Shown in pieces: positions 1-11,816 of a DNA stretch of 64,000 nucleotides. Source of the stretch: Chelonoidis abingdonii (Eukaryota; Chordata; Testudines; Testudinidae). The stretch is taken from positions 144,667,943-144,731,942 of the forward strand of contig NC_133773.1 of the NCBI RefSeq assembly GCF_003597395.2. The letters are read 5' to 3'. A program made the position numbers and the translations under genes. Below the pieces are notes generated by a model that searched no databases, was not told the DNA's origin, and saw only the letters and a program-made list of their open reading frames with translations. The first letter of the stretch is position 1, and each line of letters starts with the position of its first letter.

Positions 1-300
1 CCAAAGGGTTGTCTGCTGCCCTCACAAAGGGAGGGGTGAGGCTGTACCCAGCACCACCCGGGGCAATGTTTTCTGGCCCATCAGGCACTGTGCTCTCAAC
101 ACGGAAGTGGGAACTATGGGATAGCTGAGGAACAGCTACCCACAGTGCACCGCTCCTGAAATCGATGGTAGCCTTGGACCATGGACACAAGCAATCGATT
201 TTGTGATCGCATTGTGGACGCGCAAAACTAATTTTATAACATCGGTTTCGTAATATCGGTTTAAACTACTTCGAAATAATCGTGCAGTGTAGACGTACCC
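1..300 (+). mobile_element. TIR DNA transposon copy, right part, cut by window edge
   Basis: The right end matches the family of 23285-24935, including the shared motif TACCCACAGTGCACCGCTCC. It closes with AGTGTAGACGTACCC, the inverted form of the left terminus GGTCTACACT. Confidence 0.6.
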
Positions 301-951
301 TAAGTCTCACTGAGTCTCATGGGCATGAGGCACCTAGGAGCTTGTGAAAATCCCATGCAGCACCCATCTCCATCTGGAGGTGCCTAAATATCTTTAAAAA
401 TCTTGCCCTAAACAGCTAGCCTGATTTTTCAGAGGTGCTGAGTGCCCAGATGCCACAGAATAAATTCCCATTAGATAACAGTGCCTTGACGTAATTGGAA
501 GCAGGACAAAAGATGGGACTGAGGCCTGCATGGCTCACAGCGAGTCTCTGAAAAGGCAGATCAAATCTTAACAGAGACTATCTTGGGAATACCGCCCCTC
601 TCACTCACAGCTGTACAGACCACCTCCGCTCCTACTGGAGCCCATAACATCCCTGTGGCAGCCATAGAGCAGTTGTTCACCTGGAAGAATGAAGGATTTA
701 TGCATTTTTTAGCTGCTTTAAAGAAAATTAGCTGCTGGAAGCAAGGGGCTTCAGTGGGAATACTTTGCTAGATCAGAGCCCCAGTGGAGCAGCCAATTCT
801 CTGCAGAGCACAAGTGAAGAACCATTGATTCAAAGGATTAGTACACAGAACCTTTTGCCTCCTGGTTGCTAGTTCAAAGCTGAAAGCTCTCTTTTGAAGT
901 GTGTCTGGTGGGCTTGTAAGAATAGTGAGGGAGCTTGCACACAGGCAGTGG
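301..951. other. No feature recognised
   Basis: Unique-looking DNA in the inferred ANKRD53 intron or downstream part. Short open frames here show no domain or repeat that I know. Confidence 0.5.
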
Positions 952-1345
952 AATCAGGTGACCTGGGTTCTCGTTCCAGCTCTGCTACTGACTTACTGTA
1001 CTCACTTGGGCAAGATACTTCACCTGATTGTGCCTCAGTTTCCCCATCTGTAATATGTGGATAATTATTCTAATCTTTATAAGGGGGGTTGAGATCACTG
1101 GATTATAAATACTGTTTTTAGTTATATCTTCCAAGTGCTGTGCAAACATTAATTGCGACAACTCTGTGGGGTAGGTAAGCATTATTCCAGTTCTACAGAT
1201 GGAGGAACTGAGAGACACAAAGAAGGCAAATGTTTGGCCCAGGATCACAGAGAGTATTAATGGGGAAATAGAACTCAGAAGTTTCTGGCTCCCCTTCCCC
1301 TGCTCAGTCCCCTGTGCCACAATGCACTGAGTTTGGGTCTCAGAG
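952..1345. repeat. Two MIR SINE fragments in opposite orientation
   Basis: 952-1100 carries the plus-strand MIR phrases CTTGGGCAAGATACTTCACC and CCTCAGTTTCCCCATCTGTA. From about 1110 to 1345 the minus-strand MIR phrases follow (CTACAGATGGAGGAACTGAG, then GGATCACAGAG). Confidence 0.8.
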
Positions 1346-1541
1346 CAGTTGCTAAGAGACAAGTGTCCAGCTCACAAAACCAGCATCACAATTGTCCATC
1401 ATAATGGGCCCCGTGTTGTCACTCTTGGTGGAGAAACCAAGGACTGAATGGGCCAGGGGAGCCTGAACTCCCTTCTCCCCAGTTATCAAGCAGGCTGGCA
1501 TCTTTCACCAGCCTTATGTTCACTTAACAAATGGGATTTAC

Positions 1542-1680
1542 ATTGATATCGGCTTGGTTGGGCGACTCAGCTTTCTGCAGACATTCCTGGAGCCAGTGCA
1601 GGTTTCCCACGGTGGCTGCCATGTGCTCATACTTTCCTCCATGCAACTTCTTACAGACTCTGGCCGATTTGGGAGTGCCT
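1542..1680 (-). CDS. ANKRD53: ANKRD53-like internal exon (partial gene)
   Basis: One exon of 139 bp encodes 46 residues plus one leading base (entry phase 2, exit phase 0). It is bounded by a TTTAG acceptor at 1681-1685 and a GTAAAT donor just below 1542. Residues 17-35 of the exon (YEHMAATVGNLHWLQECLQ) match the first ankyrin-type block of ANKRD53, where human reads YYQLFAAAVGNVEWLRFCLNQ as I recall it. ANKRD53 is an ankyrin-repeat protein tied to the mitotic spindle through PSRC1/DDA3. Its position downstream of ATP6V1B1 on the same strand matches human synteny. The following exons would lie below position 1; the first exon should lie above 1680 but I could not find it. The call rests on one short exon plus synteny, so a chance match is possible. 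Confidence 0.62.
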
Positions 1681-2175
1681 CTAAACGAGAAGCCAGACAC
1701 ATAGACACATTACTCTGTCTGTCCCATCATTGTCTTCACTTCTGCGCAAGGTCTAGAATTGTGCTCACTGAGCTAAGCGGGGACGATGCTGCAGCCTGGT
1801 TTAATGAGTAGGGGCAGGTCATCATCCCTTATATGTTCCATGTTAATCTCCACACAAGCTGGCTTCAGCCCTCCAGTTCCTTTGGACAGCAAGGTCAGCT
1901 ATCCTCCATATCGGATGCACACAAAGCAACAGAGGTTTTCTTCTAACCTCAAAATGCCCAGCGTCAAGTTAAATTGAATTTAAAAAGGTGCCAAGTGACT
2001 AGAAATCAATAATTTTTAAAATTAACTAAGTTGTCTCCTCCCAGGTGAAATACCATAGCTCTGGCTTCCAGCCATTCTCCAGTTACTTGGGATTCACCCT
2101 CTGATTGCCACAGCTTCCAGAGACCCTGGGGGGAAATGGCTTGGGGCTGAACAAGGAGCAATGGTCTCAAGTCGC

Positions 2176-2408
2176 AGTGGGGGAGGTCTAGGTTGGATAT
2201 TAGGAAACTCTATTTCACTAGGAGGGTGGTGAAGCACTGGAATGGGTTCCCTAGGGATGTGGTGGAATCTCCTTCCTCAGAGGTTTTTAAGGTCAGCTTG
2301 ACAAAGCCCTGGCTGGGATGATTTAGTTGGGGATTGGTCCTGCTTTGAGCAGGGGGTTGGACTAGATACCTCCTGAGGTCCCTTCCACCCCCGATCTTCT
2401 ATGATTCC
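2176..2408 (+). mobile_element. CR1 LINE, 3' end
   Basis: It contains GTTGGATATTAGGAAAC, the AGCACTGGAATGGGTTCCCT block and the diagnostic tail with TCCTGCTTTGAGCAGGGGGT and TTGGACTAGATACCTCC. Confidence 0.92.
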
Positions 2409-3115
2409 ATGTATTAACTTTTTGGGGCCTCTTCAAGGGGGCTAAAGGGGAGATGATGATGTGCTTCCACTTGGCCCCTTTCCCCTGAGAGGACCTTTTA
2501 TCTGGAAGGGCCGGGGGAGGAGTGGTAAGGGGGAACCACGCCATGTCTGACAGGCAGCAGCTGAGCTAACAATGCAACATAACTACACATTTGGGGCGGA
2601 ACGGGAAGACTATTGTATTCGATCAGAAAACCCACAGAATTCTTAGGGGTCTGCAGAATGGGTCTCTCCGTGCCTGACACCTTGTGGGCTGTAGAGAGAC
2701 GAAAGTGTACATTGTTATCCACACAATCATGTACTAAATGGCTGAAGCTCCAGAGAGCTGGTTTGCTGACCTGTTATTATCTGTCTTTAGTTTTAAGCTC
2801 CTTGGTGCAGAGCCTGTGCATTTGCTTCTATATAGCACTAGCGCAAAGGGGCCAACACAACTGAGGTGTGACCCGCAATATAAATAATGAATGAGAAAAT
2901 ATGGTGGTTGGTGTCTGCTGACCCCACAACACTGAAGCACAGAGATGAAATATCTCACAGCAGGAATGGTTATCTTTGGGAGTGGGCGGAGGGGAACTTA
3001 TTTGTGACTTAGTGGTATGTAAACACACAACCCACGACACACTACACAATCACAGTCCCCAGACCCAGCCACAGCTAATCCGCATATCTCAGACCCAGAA
3101 CTACCCCAGTGATCA
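2409..3115. other. No feature recognised
   Basis: No exon, RNA gene or known repeat is visible. Confidence 0.4.
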
Positions 3116-3117
3116 TC

Positions 3118-3503
3118 GGCCTGGTCTACACTACGCTGTTAAACTGATTTTAACAGCGTAAATCGATTTAATGCTGCACCCGTCCACACTACATTGCTCT
3201 TTATATCGATTTAAAGGCTCTTTAAATCGATTTCTGACTCCTAAAAACGAGAGAGTAATGCTAAAATCGATATTAATATCGGATTAGGGTTAGTGTGGAC
3301 GCAAATCTGACGTTATTGGCCTTATTATTTACAGTAGCTCCCACAGTGCACCGCTCCAGAAATCGATGCTAGCCTCGGACCATGGACGCACACCACTAAT
3401 AATGTGGCCTAGTGTGGAACAGCAACTCGACTTTAAATATCTATTATTTATAAAATCGGTTTTAAGCTAATTGGAATTTATCCTGTAGTGTACACGTAGC
3501 CAT
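3118..3503 (+). mobile_element. MITE with TCTACACTAC terminal inverted repeats
   Basis: Starts GGCCTGGTCTACACTACG and ends GTAGTGTACACGTAGCC, with the internal CCCACAGTGCACCGCTCCAG shared with other copies. ATC flanks both ends, a possible 3-bp target duplication. The superfamily is not assigned. Confidence 0.7.
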
Positions 3504-3504
3504 C

Positions 3505-4370
3505 AACTCCTACACACATCCATCCCGTCACTCCATCTCCAGCTTCCTCATAGTGCCTGTTCCCCAGCTCCTCAACCAAACCCCCACTCGCATGCAACCC
3601 CCCATCCACTTGCCATCCCAAACACAGCCCACACTATCCCATCCCCAACTCACCCCTCCGAACCCACAGCCACCCCCAGCCGCTCAGACCCCCAGTCACT
3701 CCATCCCAACTCACTCCCCAAACCCCCAGCCACCCCATCCCAACTCACCCCCCCCCCCCCCCCCCCCACCCCCTCCCCCCCCCCCCCCCCCCCCCCCCCC
3801 TCCCCCCAAACCGCAGCCGCCCCAGCTCAGACCCCCAGCCACCCAATCCACACCCCAAAACCCCCAGCCACTCCCCAGCTCACACCCCCAGCCACCCCAT
3901 CCCAAGCTCACACCCCCAAACCCACAGCCACTACTCAACTCACACCTCAACCGCCCACATCTCCAGTGCGACCCAACCCCTCAGCTACCCCTATCCCCAA
4001 CATACAATCCCCCAGTCACTCCATCCCCACATCACACTCCTAAACACACAGCCACTACCCAACCCCCACCTATCCCCATCCCCAACATCCCCAACACACC
4101 CAGCCGCCCCCCATCCCAACTCCCACACCCACAACCCAAGGTGACTTTAACTCCCTACTCATGACCCCCAAATCCCTCAGCCACCTCCCAAACTCACACC
4201 CCCAATCCAGCAGCTACCCTGATTCCCAAACACGCAAACCCCAACGCTCCAGCCACTCCATTTCCAGCTCACACCCCTAAACACACACACCCCTAACTGC
4301 CCTCAACCCCTACTCTCGACCCCCCAGCCCCAAAGCCTCCCGCAATGCCCCACCCCCAAGCCCACCGGTA
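3505..4370. repeat. C-rich degenerate minisatellite with poly-C run
   Basis: Loose repeats of a CCCCAGCCACTCCATCCC-type unit on a C/A/T background with almost no G. Near-pure C runs lie at about 3748-3800. The proline-rich open frames here follow from composition alone. Confidence 0.85.
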
Positions 4371-4659
4371 GCCAGATGTCTGGTTTTCGACTGGAACGCT
4401 CTAAGGTTCCTTACCCAGTTCCGCGTGGCTCCCGGGAAGCTGCCAGCATCTCCCTCCGGCTCCTAGGTACAGGGGCAGCCATGGGGGCTCTACATACTAC
4501 CCCTGCCCCCAGCTCAGTCAGCTGCTCCCATTGGCCAGGAACCACAGCCAATGGGAGTTGAGGGGGCGGTGCCTGACGGCATGGGCAACATGCAGAGTCA
4601 TGTGGCTGCCCCTGTGCCTAGGAGCCGGAGAGAGATGCCTGCACCCTCTCTGGTGCCCA

Positions 4660-5000
4660 ACCTCCTCCCCCTGCCCCAGCCCCCTCCTGCACCCCAAACC
4701 CTTCATCCCCAGCCCCACCCCAGAGCCCATGCCCCCAGCTGGAGCCCTCACCCCCTCCTGCACCCCAACCCTCTGCCCCAGCTCTGATCCCCATCCTGCA
4801 CCCCAAACCCCTCATCCCCAGCCCCACCCCAGAGCCTGCACCCCTAGCTGGCACCCTCACCGCCTCTTGGGCCCCAACCCTCTGCCTCAGCCTGGAGCCC
4901 CCTCCTGCACCTCAAGCCCCTCATCTCTGGTCCCACCCCAGAGCTCACACCCCCAGCCAGAGCCCTCACCCTCTCCGGCACCCCAGTCCCCTGCCTCAGC
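4660..5000. repeat. C-rich minisatellite, about three units of ~110 bp
   Basis: CTGCACCCCAAACCC recurs near 4687, 4796 and, diverged, 4905. Each is followed by TCATCCCCAGCCCCACCCC and CCCAGCTGG-like phrases. Confidence 0.75.
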
Positions 5001-5369
5001 CCACTGAAAATGAGTAAGTGAGTGAGGAGGGGGGAAAGTGAGCGACCTGGGGCGTGTGGCCTCAGAAGGGATGGGGCAAGGGGCAGAGAAAGGGTGCAGG
5101 GTTTTCTGCAAATAGACAGTTGGCACCTCAACTCCCCCCATCCCGCTTACTGCCCCCGTGCCCCCCACCCTTGAACCTCCTAGCCCAGCTGGTTGCCATG
5201 GCAACAGCACCATGCTCCACAGGAGCGCTGCCTGCCGCTCCCCCAAATCCGGGGCACTCCCCGGGACTGACCTGAGGGCGGAGCCAGTCCAGTGAGCCAT
5301 GGCTGGGGGCTGCCCCACTGTTAAAGGGGCACGGGGGCTGCGCACTCTTTGGCCGACAGTAAGAGCTCA

Positions 5370-5565
5370 GCAGCCACACTCCCCCCCAGCCCCCTTCTCT
5401 CCCTTGGGGGGTGCTGGTCTGTGAGGATCTGCACTCCCCCCCGCCTCCCTCCTCTCCCCTGGGGGCTGGTCTGGGGGGGCTCCACTCTCCCCCAGCCCCC
5501 TCCTCTGCCAAGGGGGGACTGGTCTGTGGGTGAGTACACTCCCCCTTGGCCCCCCCTTGGCCCAT
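5370..5565. repeat. Short C/G-rich tandem repeat, about three units of ~62 bp
   Basis: Blocks of CTCCCCC, CCTCCTCTCC and GGGGGCTGGTCTG recur three times. Confidence 0.6.
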
Positions 5566-5726
5566 GGGGACAGCTCTGTGGATGACTATGCTTCTCACTG
5601 AGCTTGTGACCATAAAGTGTAGGTGCGTTGGGGTCCTTGTGCTAATGCTGGTGCAGAGGGGCGGGAAACTGTGCAGTCCACGGGGCAGGGTCATTGCTCT
5701 TGGTTGGGATGTTCCACAGTTTAGGG

Positions 5727-6143
5727 CAGTGTCCTCAACCTTTCTAGATCACTGTCCCCTTTTCAGGAGTCTAGTTTGTCTTGCGCGCCCCCAAATTTAA
5801 TCTCACTTAAAAACTGTTTGCTTACAAAATCAGACATAAAAATACCAAAGTGTCCCAGCCACGCTAGTACTGAACAACTGCTTTTACTGTCTCAGTTTTG
5901 CCATCTGATTATAAAATAAATAAATTGGAATATAACTCTTGTACTTACATGCCAGTGTATCATATGTAGAGCAGTATAAACATGTCAGTGTCTGTGTGAA
6001 ATTGTAGTTTGTACTGACTTCACTAGTGCTTTTGATGTAGCCTGTTGTACAACTAAGCAAATCTCTGGATGAGTTGGTGTCCCCCCCGGAAGAGCTCTGC
6101 CTGCCCCCAGGCGTACACATACCCCCCTGGTTGAGAACCACTG
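5727..6143. mobile_element. Non-autonomous hAT element (417 bp)
   Basis: Starts CAGTGTCCTCAACC and ends GGTTGAGAACCACTG, the hAT terminal motif CAGTGGTTCTCAACC. Flanks GTTTAGGG (5719-5726) and GCTTAGGG (6144-6151) match 7 of 8 as a hAT-sized target duplication. The same family recurs at 30621-32361. Confidence 0.85.
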
Positions 6144-6344
6144 GCTTAGGGGAAGGCTAACGTGTGCCAGTCTGGTTTAAGGTCTGGAAGAGCAGAAGCC
6201 CCTCAGCCTTCAGGGCAGGCATTGCCCGGGCTGTTTGCAGTCAGACACTGATCTCTGCCTGCTCCTGCAGGCTTGCTCTAAGGAGAGCTTCGGCTGTCAG
6301 CTTTTTCTTATCTCCTTTCACAACCCATCAGCCTTCTCTGGCCC

Positions 6345-7200
6345 AAAGACCCATTCATGGATTCCAAGGCCAGAGGGACTATTGTGATCATTGTCTGACC
6401 TCCTGTATAACTCCGCCCAGAGACCTGCACCACAATAATTCTTAGAGTAGATATTTTAGTAAAACATCCAATCTTGATTTAAACTGGTCCATGTTGGAGA
6501 ATCCCTGGTAAATTATTGCAATGGTTAATTGCTCTCACCTTTAAAAATTTACCCCTTATTTCCAGTCTCAATTTGTCTAGCTTCAGCCTCCATTGGAGCG
6601 TGCTATAAATGTCTCTGCTTGACTGAAGAGCCCAGTATTAAATATTTGTTTCCTCTGCAGGTACTTATAGATTGTAATCATGTCACTCCCTCCCCCCGAA
6701 CTGTCTCTGTGTTATGGTAAATTGTGATGGAGTAGGGGCTGTCTGCATGGGGGATGGGAGAGCAGGGGATGTCTTTAGGTGAGAGACAGGATTTAAGCCT
6801 GTAACCTGAGCCAGGTAAGGGGGGAGGGAGTCAGCACCTTTGCCCGGGAAGCGGGACAAAAGAAAGGGGCCGGCTGGAGGGAAGGAAGTTTAGTTTCGGT
6901 TTTGGGCTGGGTGGTTGGAATTCAGGGGGCTAAGCTTCCAAGACCCTAGAGGGGCTTGATTGAGGGGTCCTGGCTGAGCCTACAAGCTCTGCTGTAACCT
7001 GCATTCCTGTTGTCCAATAAACCTTCTGTTTTACTGGCTGGCTGAGAGTCACTGAGAGTCCCAGGAAGAGGGGTGCAGGGCTGGACTCCCCCACACTCTG
7101 TGACATAAATAGTATGAGCTTTTTGAATCGATTGCAATCTCTGTCATTCCTTAACGCACTAAGGGGTCTTTCATGGCCCAAAATGAGATCCTCCATACCA
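6345..7200 (-). mobile_element. Old CR1-type LINE fragment, split by a solo LTR
   Basis: The phrases GATTCCAAGGCCAGAGGGAC and TGATCATTGTCTGACCTCC are typical of CR1-like 3' regions. The fragment resumes after the LTR at 7106. Confidence 0.55.
6723..7105 (+). mobile_element. Solo LTR, 383 bp, 5-bp TSD
   Basis: Begins TGTGATGG and ends TCTGTGACA, flanked by TAAAT on both sides (6718-6722 and 7106-7110). An AATAAA signal lies at 7016-7021. No internal retroviral sequence remains. Confidence 0.85.
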
Positions 7201-7204
7201 GATT

Positions 7205-7720
7205 CAGCAGATTCAGCCTACCTGCTGGTGGATACATCTGCTTGCTGTACTAGAGGGTGCTAACACTCAGAGACCTCACAGAAGTGTGTTTGCAGGGGCT
7301 AGGGTGATGGGTTTGTTTGAATGATGAGAGGGAAGGGGAGGGACAGGGACCATGGAAAGGGGGAAAAGACAAGAGCCAAAAATTTCAGAAGGTTCTTGCT
7401 TCATGAGCAGACACGTGACAGCTCTAGAGTGTGAGGCTGAGGGGTGTGAACTTGATGGGGAAGCCAGGAAAGGGACCCAGAGCAGATCTTAACTTGAGCA
7501 GAGCAGCGGGAGTTTCTTGTCTGCAGGAAAGTGAGATGAGAGGCAAGGGGGCGGAAGTGACCAAGGTGAAATAGGACTCTGGGATGACTTCCAGCCCATG
7601 ATGGTTTAGGACACAGTGGGACCACCACTGAAACTTTAGGGAGATCTCGCAATGTACCTTTTTATTCACAGTATAACGAGATCTCTGTGATGCTGGCAGC
7701 CCAGATGCCAGCTCGTGCCA
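7205..7720. other. No feature recognised
   Basis: No exon or repeat is identifiable. Confidence 0.4.
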
Positions 7721-7721
7721 A

Positions 7722-8765
7722 GGCCCCTAAGCCTCACTGAACACTGACAAATGCACAGCTTGAAGCCAGTCTGACTCACCCATGTGTTGGTATTGTTAAC
7801 ATAGGTATTAGATTTATAAAAAAGTGTGTTTAGACTTTATGAAATGCTGGTAGGCTGCTGCATGTGTTAATCTGACTTATAACAGCTGTACCCCATGTTG
7901 TAAGGCAATATATGTGTTTGCTCTGTAACTATACATGCGTTTGCTCTAAAACTGTTACCCCTCGACTCAGTAGAGTGGCATTACCAAGGGTGAAATACTG
8001 GTTTACCACAAGAGGCATAATCTCCTGCCCAACAAAAGAAGGCCCATGGACACCAGATAAGCCATTGTGGAACATCAGTGGACAAAAGACTCTGTTGATT
8101 GCTCCTCCAACACCCATGAGGAAGAGACATGCACAAGCACCTTGTCCCATCACCCTTGAAGTCTGGGGGAAAGGAATAAAGATCGCTGGCAAGAAGGAAG
8201 CATATCTCTATGCTGCTTGAACTCTGAGCGGTGAAGATTTCTAAGCATAAGCAAGGGATCCCCAACTGTTTGGCCTGGGATAGCCCTAAAGGACACTTAG
8301 AGCTTGAATATTACAGCTGCTTCTATTACCTTTTGGAATCTAAGATCGTAACACGTTTGTGTCTATATGTTTATCTGCTTTAGCCTTGTAAATAACTCTC
8401 ACTTCTTTTTTCTTGGTTAATATATCTTTAATTTGTTATAGGATTGGCTACAAGCACTGTCTTTGGCATAGGATCTCAGGTGCAGTTGATCTGCGGTAAG
8501 TGACTGGTCCTTTTGGACTGGGAGTAATCTGAATACCATTGCAATTTTTGGTGTAAGGGACCTTCTATCACAAAGGCAGGCTCGTCTGGGTGGCAAGACA
8601 GACCGGAGTGCCAAGGGGACTGTCTGCGACTCCATGTTAAGGCTATCACAGTCCTTGAGGAGTTCAGACGTGATACCTGGTTAGTGAAATGTGGACACAG
8701 AACTCACAGCCAGCTTGGGGTTTGTGCCCTGCTTCTTCACAGTCTGCCCTGAGGTGGGTACTCAG
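7722..8765 (+). mobile_element. LTR-like interspersed repeat, copy 1
   Basis: About 1 kb shared in the same orientation with 48455-51315. Shared landmarks include TGTTTGCTCTGTAACT, TTTAACCTTGTAAATAACTC-type sequence, AGGATTGGCTACAAGC and GGGACTGTCTG-GACTCCAT. The AT-rich U3/R-like layout suggests an LTR but clean ends were not found. Confidence 0.6.
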
Positions 8766-9600
8766 GCTCGCGAGCCACCTTAGGCAGCTTGACAAGCCCC
8801 ACAACGTGTGAACTGCTGCGTGCTCTGAGCTTAGTACATCCAAATTCAATTTCTGTCTCTTTAGCCCCTTCCTCTAAAAGGTTGTCTAGTTAAAAGGTAC
8901 AGAGCTCAAATTTCAAATGTGGGGCTTCTTAGAAAGACACAGATCCCCCGTGATGCTTAGCTCAGCAGCTGACTGGGTTCTGCTGGATCTAGTCTTGTCA
9001 GAGGAGCTCGGTTAGAAAAGAATGGGCTCGAAAGCTGCAGCCTTCTTTATGTGCAGCCCAGCAGTCCTCAGGAAGAGTGTGAAATTATGTCTGGCCTTTG
9101 AAAGAGGAGGGATGGATGATCTTTACAAACCACTGTCAACAAAACCACGTTCCACCGGCCAATGACAAATCCACTCTAGGACCACAATATGAAGCTTGTC
9201 AGTGTTAAGATTCCTGACCGCACCTCCCAGCAACCACCGAGGCAAGCAGAGCAAGCTAGTATGCGTAAGCAAGCAAGCTGTGCATCTGTCTGCACTTCGC
9301 GCTAACAAGCTCGACTGGAGAATCGCATCCTCAGGCTGTGCTCAGGATCTGAATGTTTGCGTGCCTGAAAGATACACAGGTGGAGCAGGTACTGCAAGGA
9401 GCATCGGCAGGGTGTGAGACCAGGCAGCCATGCAGTGTCTTGTGGTCCAACCTGAAAGAGAGGCATGTTTAGAACATTAGAACAAAAGCATGAGAGTCCA
9501 TTTGCAGTGCAGTAGTGCCAGGAGGCGGAGATTGGGACCAAACTGTACTATACCAACACGTCATAAGAAACAGACCTTGCCATTAAACAGGCAAAAGAAG
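8766..9600. other. No feature recognised
   Basis: No coding or repeat signal was identified. Confidence 0.4.
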
Positions 9601-9685
9601 GACAATTATCCCCATTTTATGGATGGGAAACTGAGGCACGGAGAGACCAGCACACTCAGTGCTACAGCCCAGCACTCCAGAATCC
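9600..9685 (-). repeat. MIR SINE fragment
   Basis: ATTATCCCCATTTTATGGAT followed by GGGAAACTGAGGCACGGAGA is the MIR core on the minus strand. Confidence 0.8.
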
Positions 9686-9689
9686 CATG

Positions 9690-11454
9690 CTACAGCCTTA
9701 CCCACACACCCATCCTCCCTTTCAGAGATGTGGCTTATTCACAGTAACTTCACCAAACTCCCACAAATATAAGTCCCAGCTGAATCCCCTGGATGAAACT
9801 CTGGCCTCAGTGGCACAATTCCCATTGACTTCGCTAGGGCCGGGACTCCACCCCACTGCAGACACCATCAGCCGCCTGTGGCAGGGATACCCCTGGAGTC
9901 CCAAATGGCAGCTGACAGTCTATAACTGGTGGGGAAAGGAAAGGCTGGGCTACAGCAGGCTGCCACGCTGCTGTGTTCTAGTCAATGCTCAAGGCTGATA
10001 CAGAGCCAAAGAAAAGTTCTGGGGCCAGATCCTGGCCCACTGAAGCCCAGGAGAGGTTTGATATTGCCCTCAGAGGGCACAGGGTCAGGACCCAGGCTGG
10101 CAGCCTCCATACTGGACATTGTCCCCACACACCAAAGAGGAGCGATTGAGAAGTGACCACAACATCAGTCTCTACTCACGATCTTCTGCCATAGCAACCA
10201 ACCCGTGTCCTCTCATGACCCCTCCTTTCACCCTTTGTATGAGGTCACCCTTTTTGGTCATAGCCAATAAATGGCCAGCTCCAGGAGCACCAGCATCTCC
10301 CAGCACCTATCATGGGGCTGTGGGGGCTTAGCACCTTTCTGGGTTGTATCCACAGCCTCTGATCTGCACCCACTGGAGTTAGTGCCAAAGCGCTCACTGA
10401 ATTCCATGGGAGCTGATGGTTAGACTGGAAGCATCTGGGGGCAGGGCCCTGCCATGTTCCTGGAGCCTGGGGTGCTGCAGACAGCCCTAGCTGGCCTCCC
10501 TCTCTTTGCACTCCAGAGTGCTTTGCAGCCCCATTATTGAGGTCGTCTGCCCTTCCACCACACAGAAACTGTCACGGTTTGGTGTAACAGGCACATGCTA
10601 GCCTCTGGGGAAAATACTGAAACTAAGCAGAACGAAATGCACAGAGAATGACCGTTGTAACACACTTGTGCAGTATGTCTGGCATCCCCGCCTCGCATGG
10701 CTGATCTACCTGGAGGATAACCACCTACTACTGCTGCCTGTTAGTGGAGTTACTCCGTTAGCTCAAGTGGGAGGTGCCTGTGCTTCAGTGCTGGAGATCC
10801 CAGATCCAATCCTTCCTAATGCCCCAATGAGCTGGGTTGTCATGGCTGTTTCTTACAGGACGGCTGGTTTCCAGGTAGTCTCTTTCTATGCCAGCTTGTC
10901 CTCTGCTTCATTCAGGAGAGCCAGTTGCCTGCTTTTCTGAAGGTGCACCGATCTCGCTCTTAACTGGACGACAGCTACAGTCTCCTTGGCGCATGGACTG
11001 GACATAGCGTTGCAAATTTCACTGTCACCTTAGAAAATAAGAAAGCCACATAGACATTGTGTGACAAGACCGTGTTTCACAGAATGCTGCTATTCTGACA
11101 GGGGGCTGGAACAATTTGTATAGTGGGGTTCTGAGAGCCATTGAACCAAACTGTAAACCCTGTATTTAATGGAATCCACTTCAAGCCCGGGGGCGCTGCA
11201 GCATCCCCCTGCACTCGTAGTTCCAGCACTTTTGTATTCTGAGATTCCACAGCTGTCAAACCTGCCTCCCAACAGTGGCTAAAATCAGCGGCCACTCAAA
11301 TATCTTGCCCTGATTTGTTCTGCTGAATCATCCCTGTTATGACAGACTGGCCACAGAAACAGGACTTTACTCATCCCTCATCTGAAACTTACAGTGTTAA
11401 GGAAAACTAACAAATAATGAACTGATGAGAATATTTTGCATCAGTAGATCTCCA
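9690..11454. other. Intergenic or ANKRD53 5' region, nothing firm
   Basis: The first ANKRD53 exon should lie in the span between 1680 and the shootin-like stop. I could not find it. Only short frames without recognisable similarity are present. Confidence 0.35.
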
Positions 11455-11605
11455 AGCACTAAATAAAGTTTGGTCAGTATCATCCCATTTTATAGATGGA
11501 CAAAGAGAGGCAAAGTGACATACCTGGGACTGCCCAGCAAGTCAGTGGCAGAGCTGCAAACAGAACCCAGGAGTCCTGGATCCCAGAGCCAGGGCTCCAG
11601 TAATT
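11455..11605 (-). repeat. MIR SINE fragment
   Basis: CCCATTTTATAGATGGAC, CAAAGTGACATACCTGGGAC and GTCAGTGGCAGAGCTGCAAA are MIR phrases on the minus strand. Confidence 0.75.
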
Positions 11606-11738
11606 AAACAGCCCCTTAGCCTGAGCTAGCTGGCATGGGCTGGCTGTGGGTGTTTAATTGCTGGGTAGGAATACTCATAGAGACCTACAATGTAGCCTCT
11701 GTCAACTATCTCTCAAATAGCAAGGTGTGGCCTGCCCC

Positions 11739-11816
11739 AACCACAGCTCCCAGCATGCAGTGCTCCTCTAAGCAGAAGGTTGCTCTGGCCATGGAGGAGC
11801 ATGCTGGGACCTGGTA
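11739..11816. repeat. Small inverted repeat with two CTCCCAGCATGC-type motifs
   Basis: CCACAGCTCCCAGCATGCAG (11741-11760) and the inverted GAGCATGCTGGGACCTGG (about 11797-11815) face each other. They resemble the ZNF143/THAP11 motif and span the shootin-like stop codon. Confidence 0.5.

Noticed and set aside
3553..4164. Proline-rich 203-codon frame
   Set aside because: It follows from the C-rich, stop-poor composition of a minisatellite.
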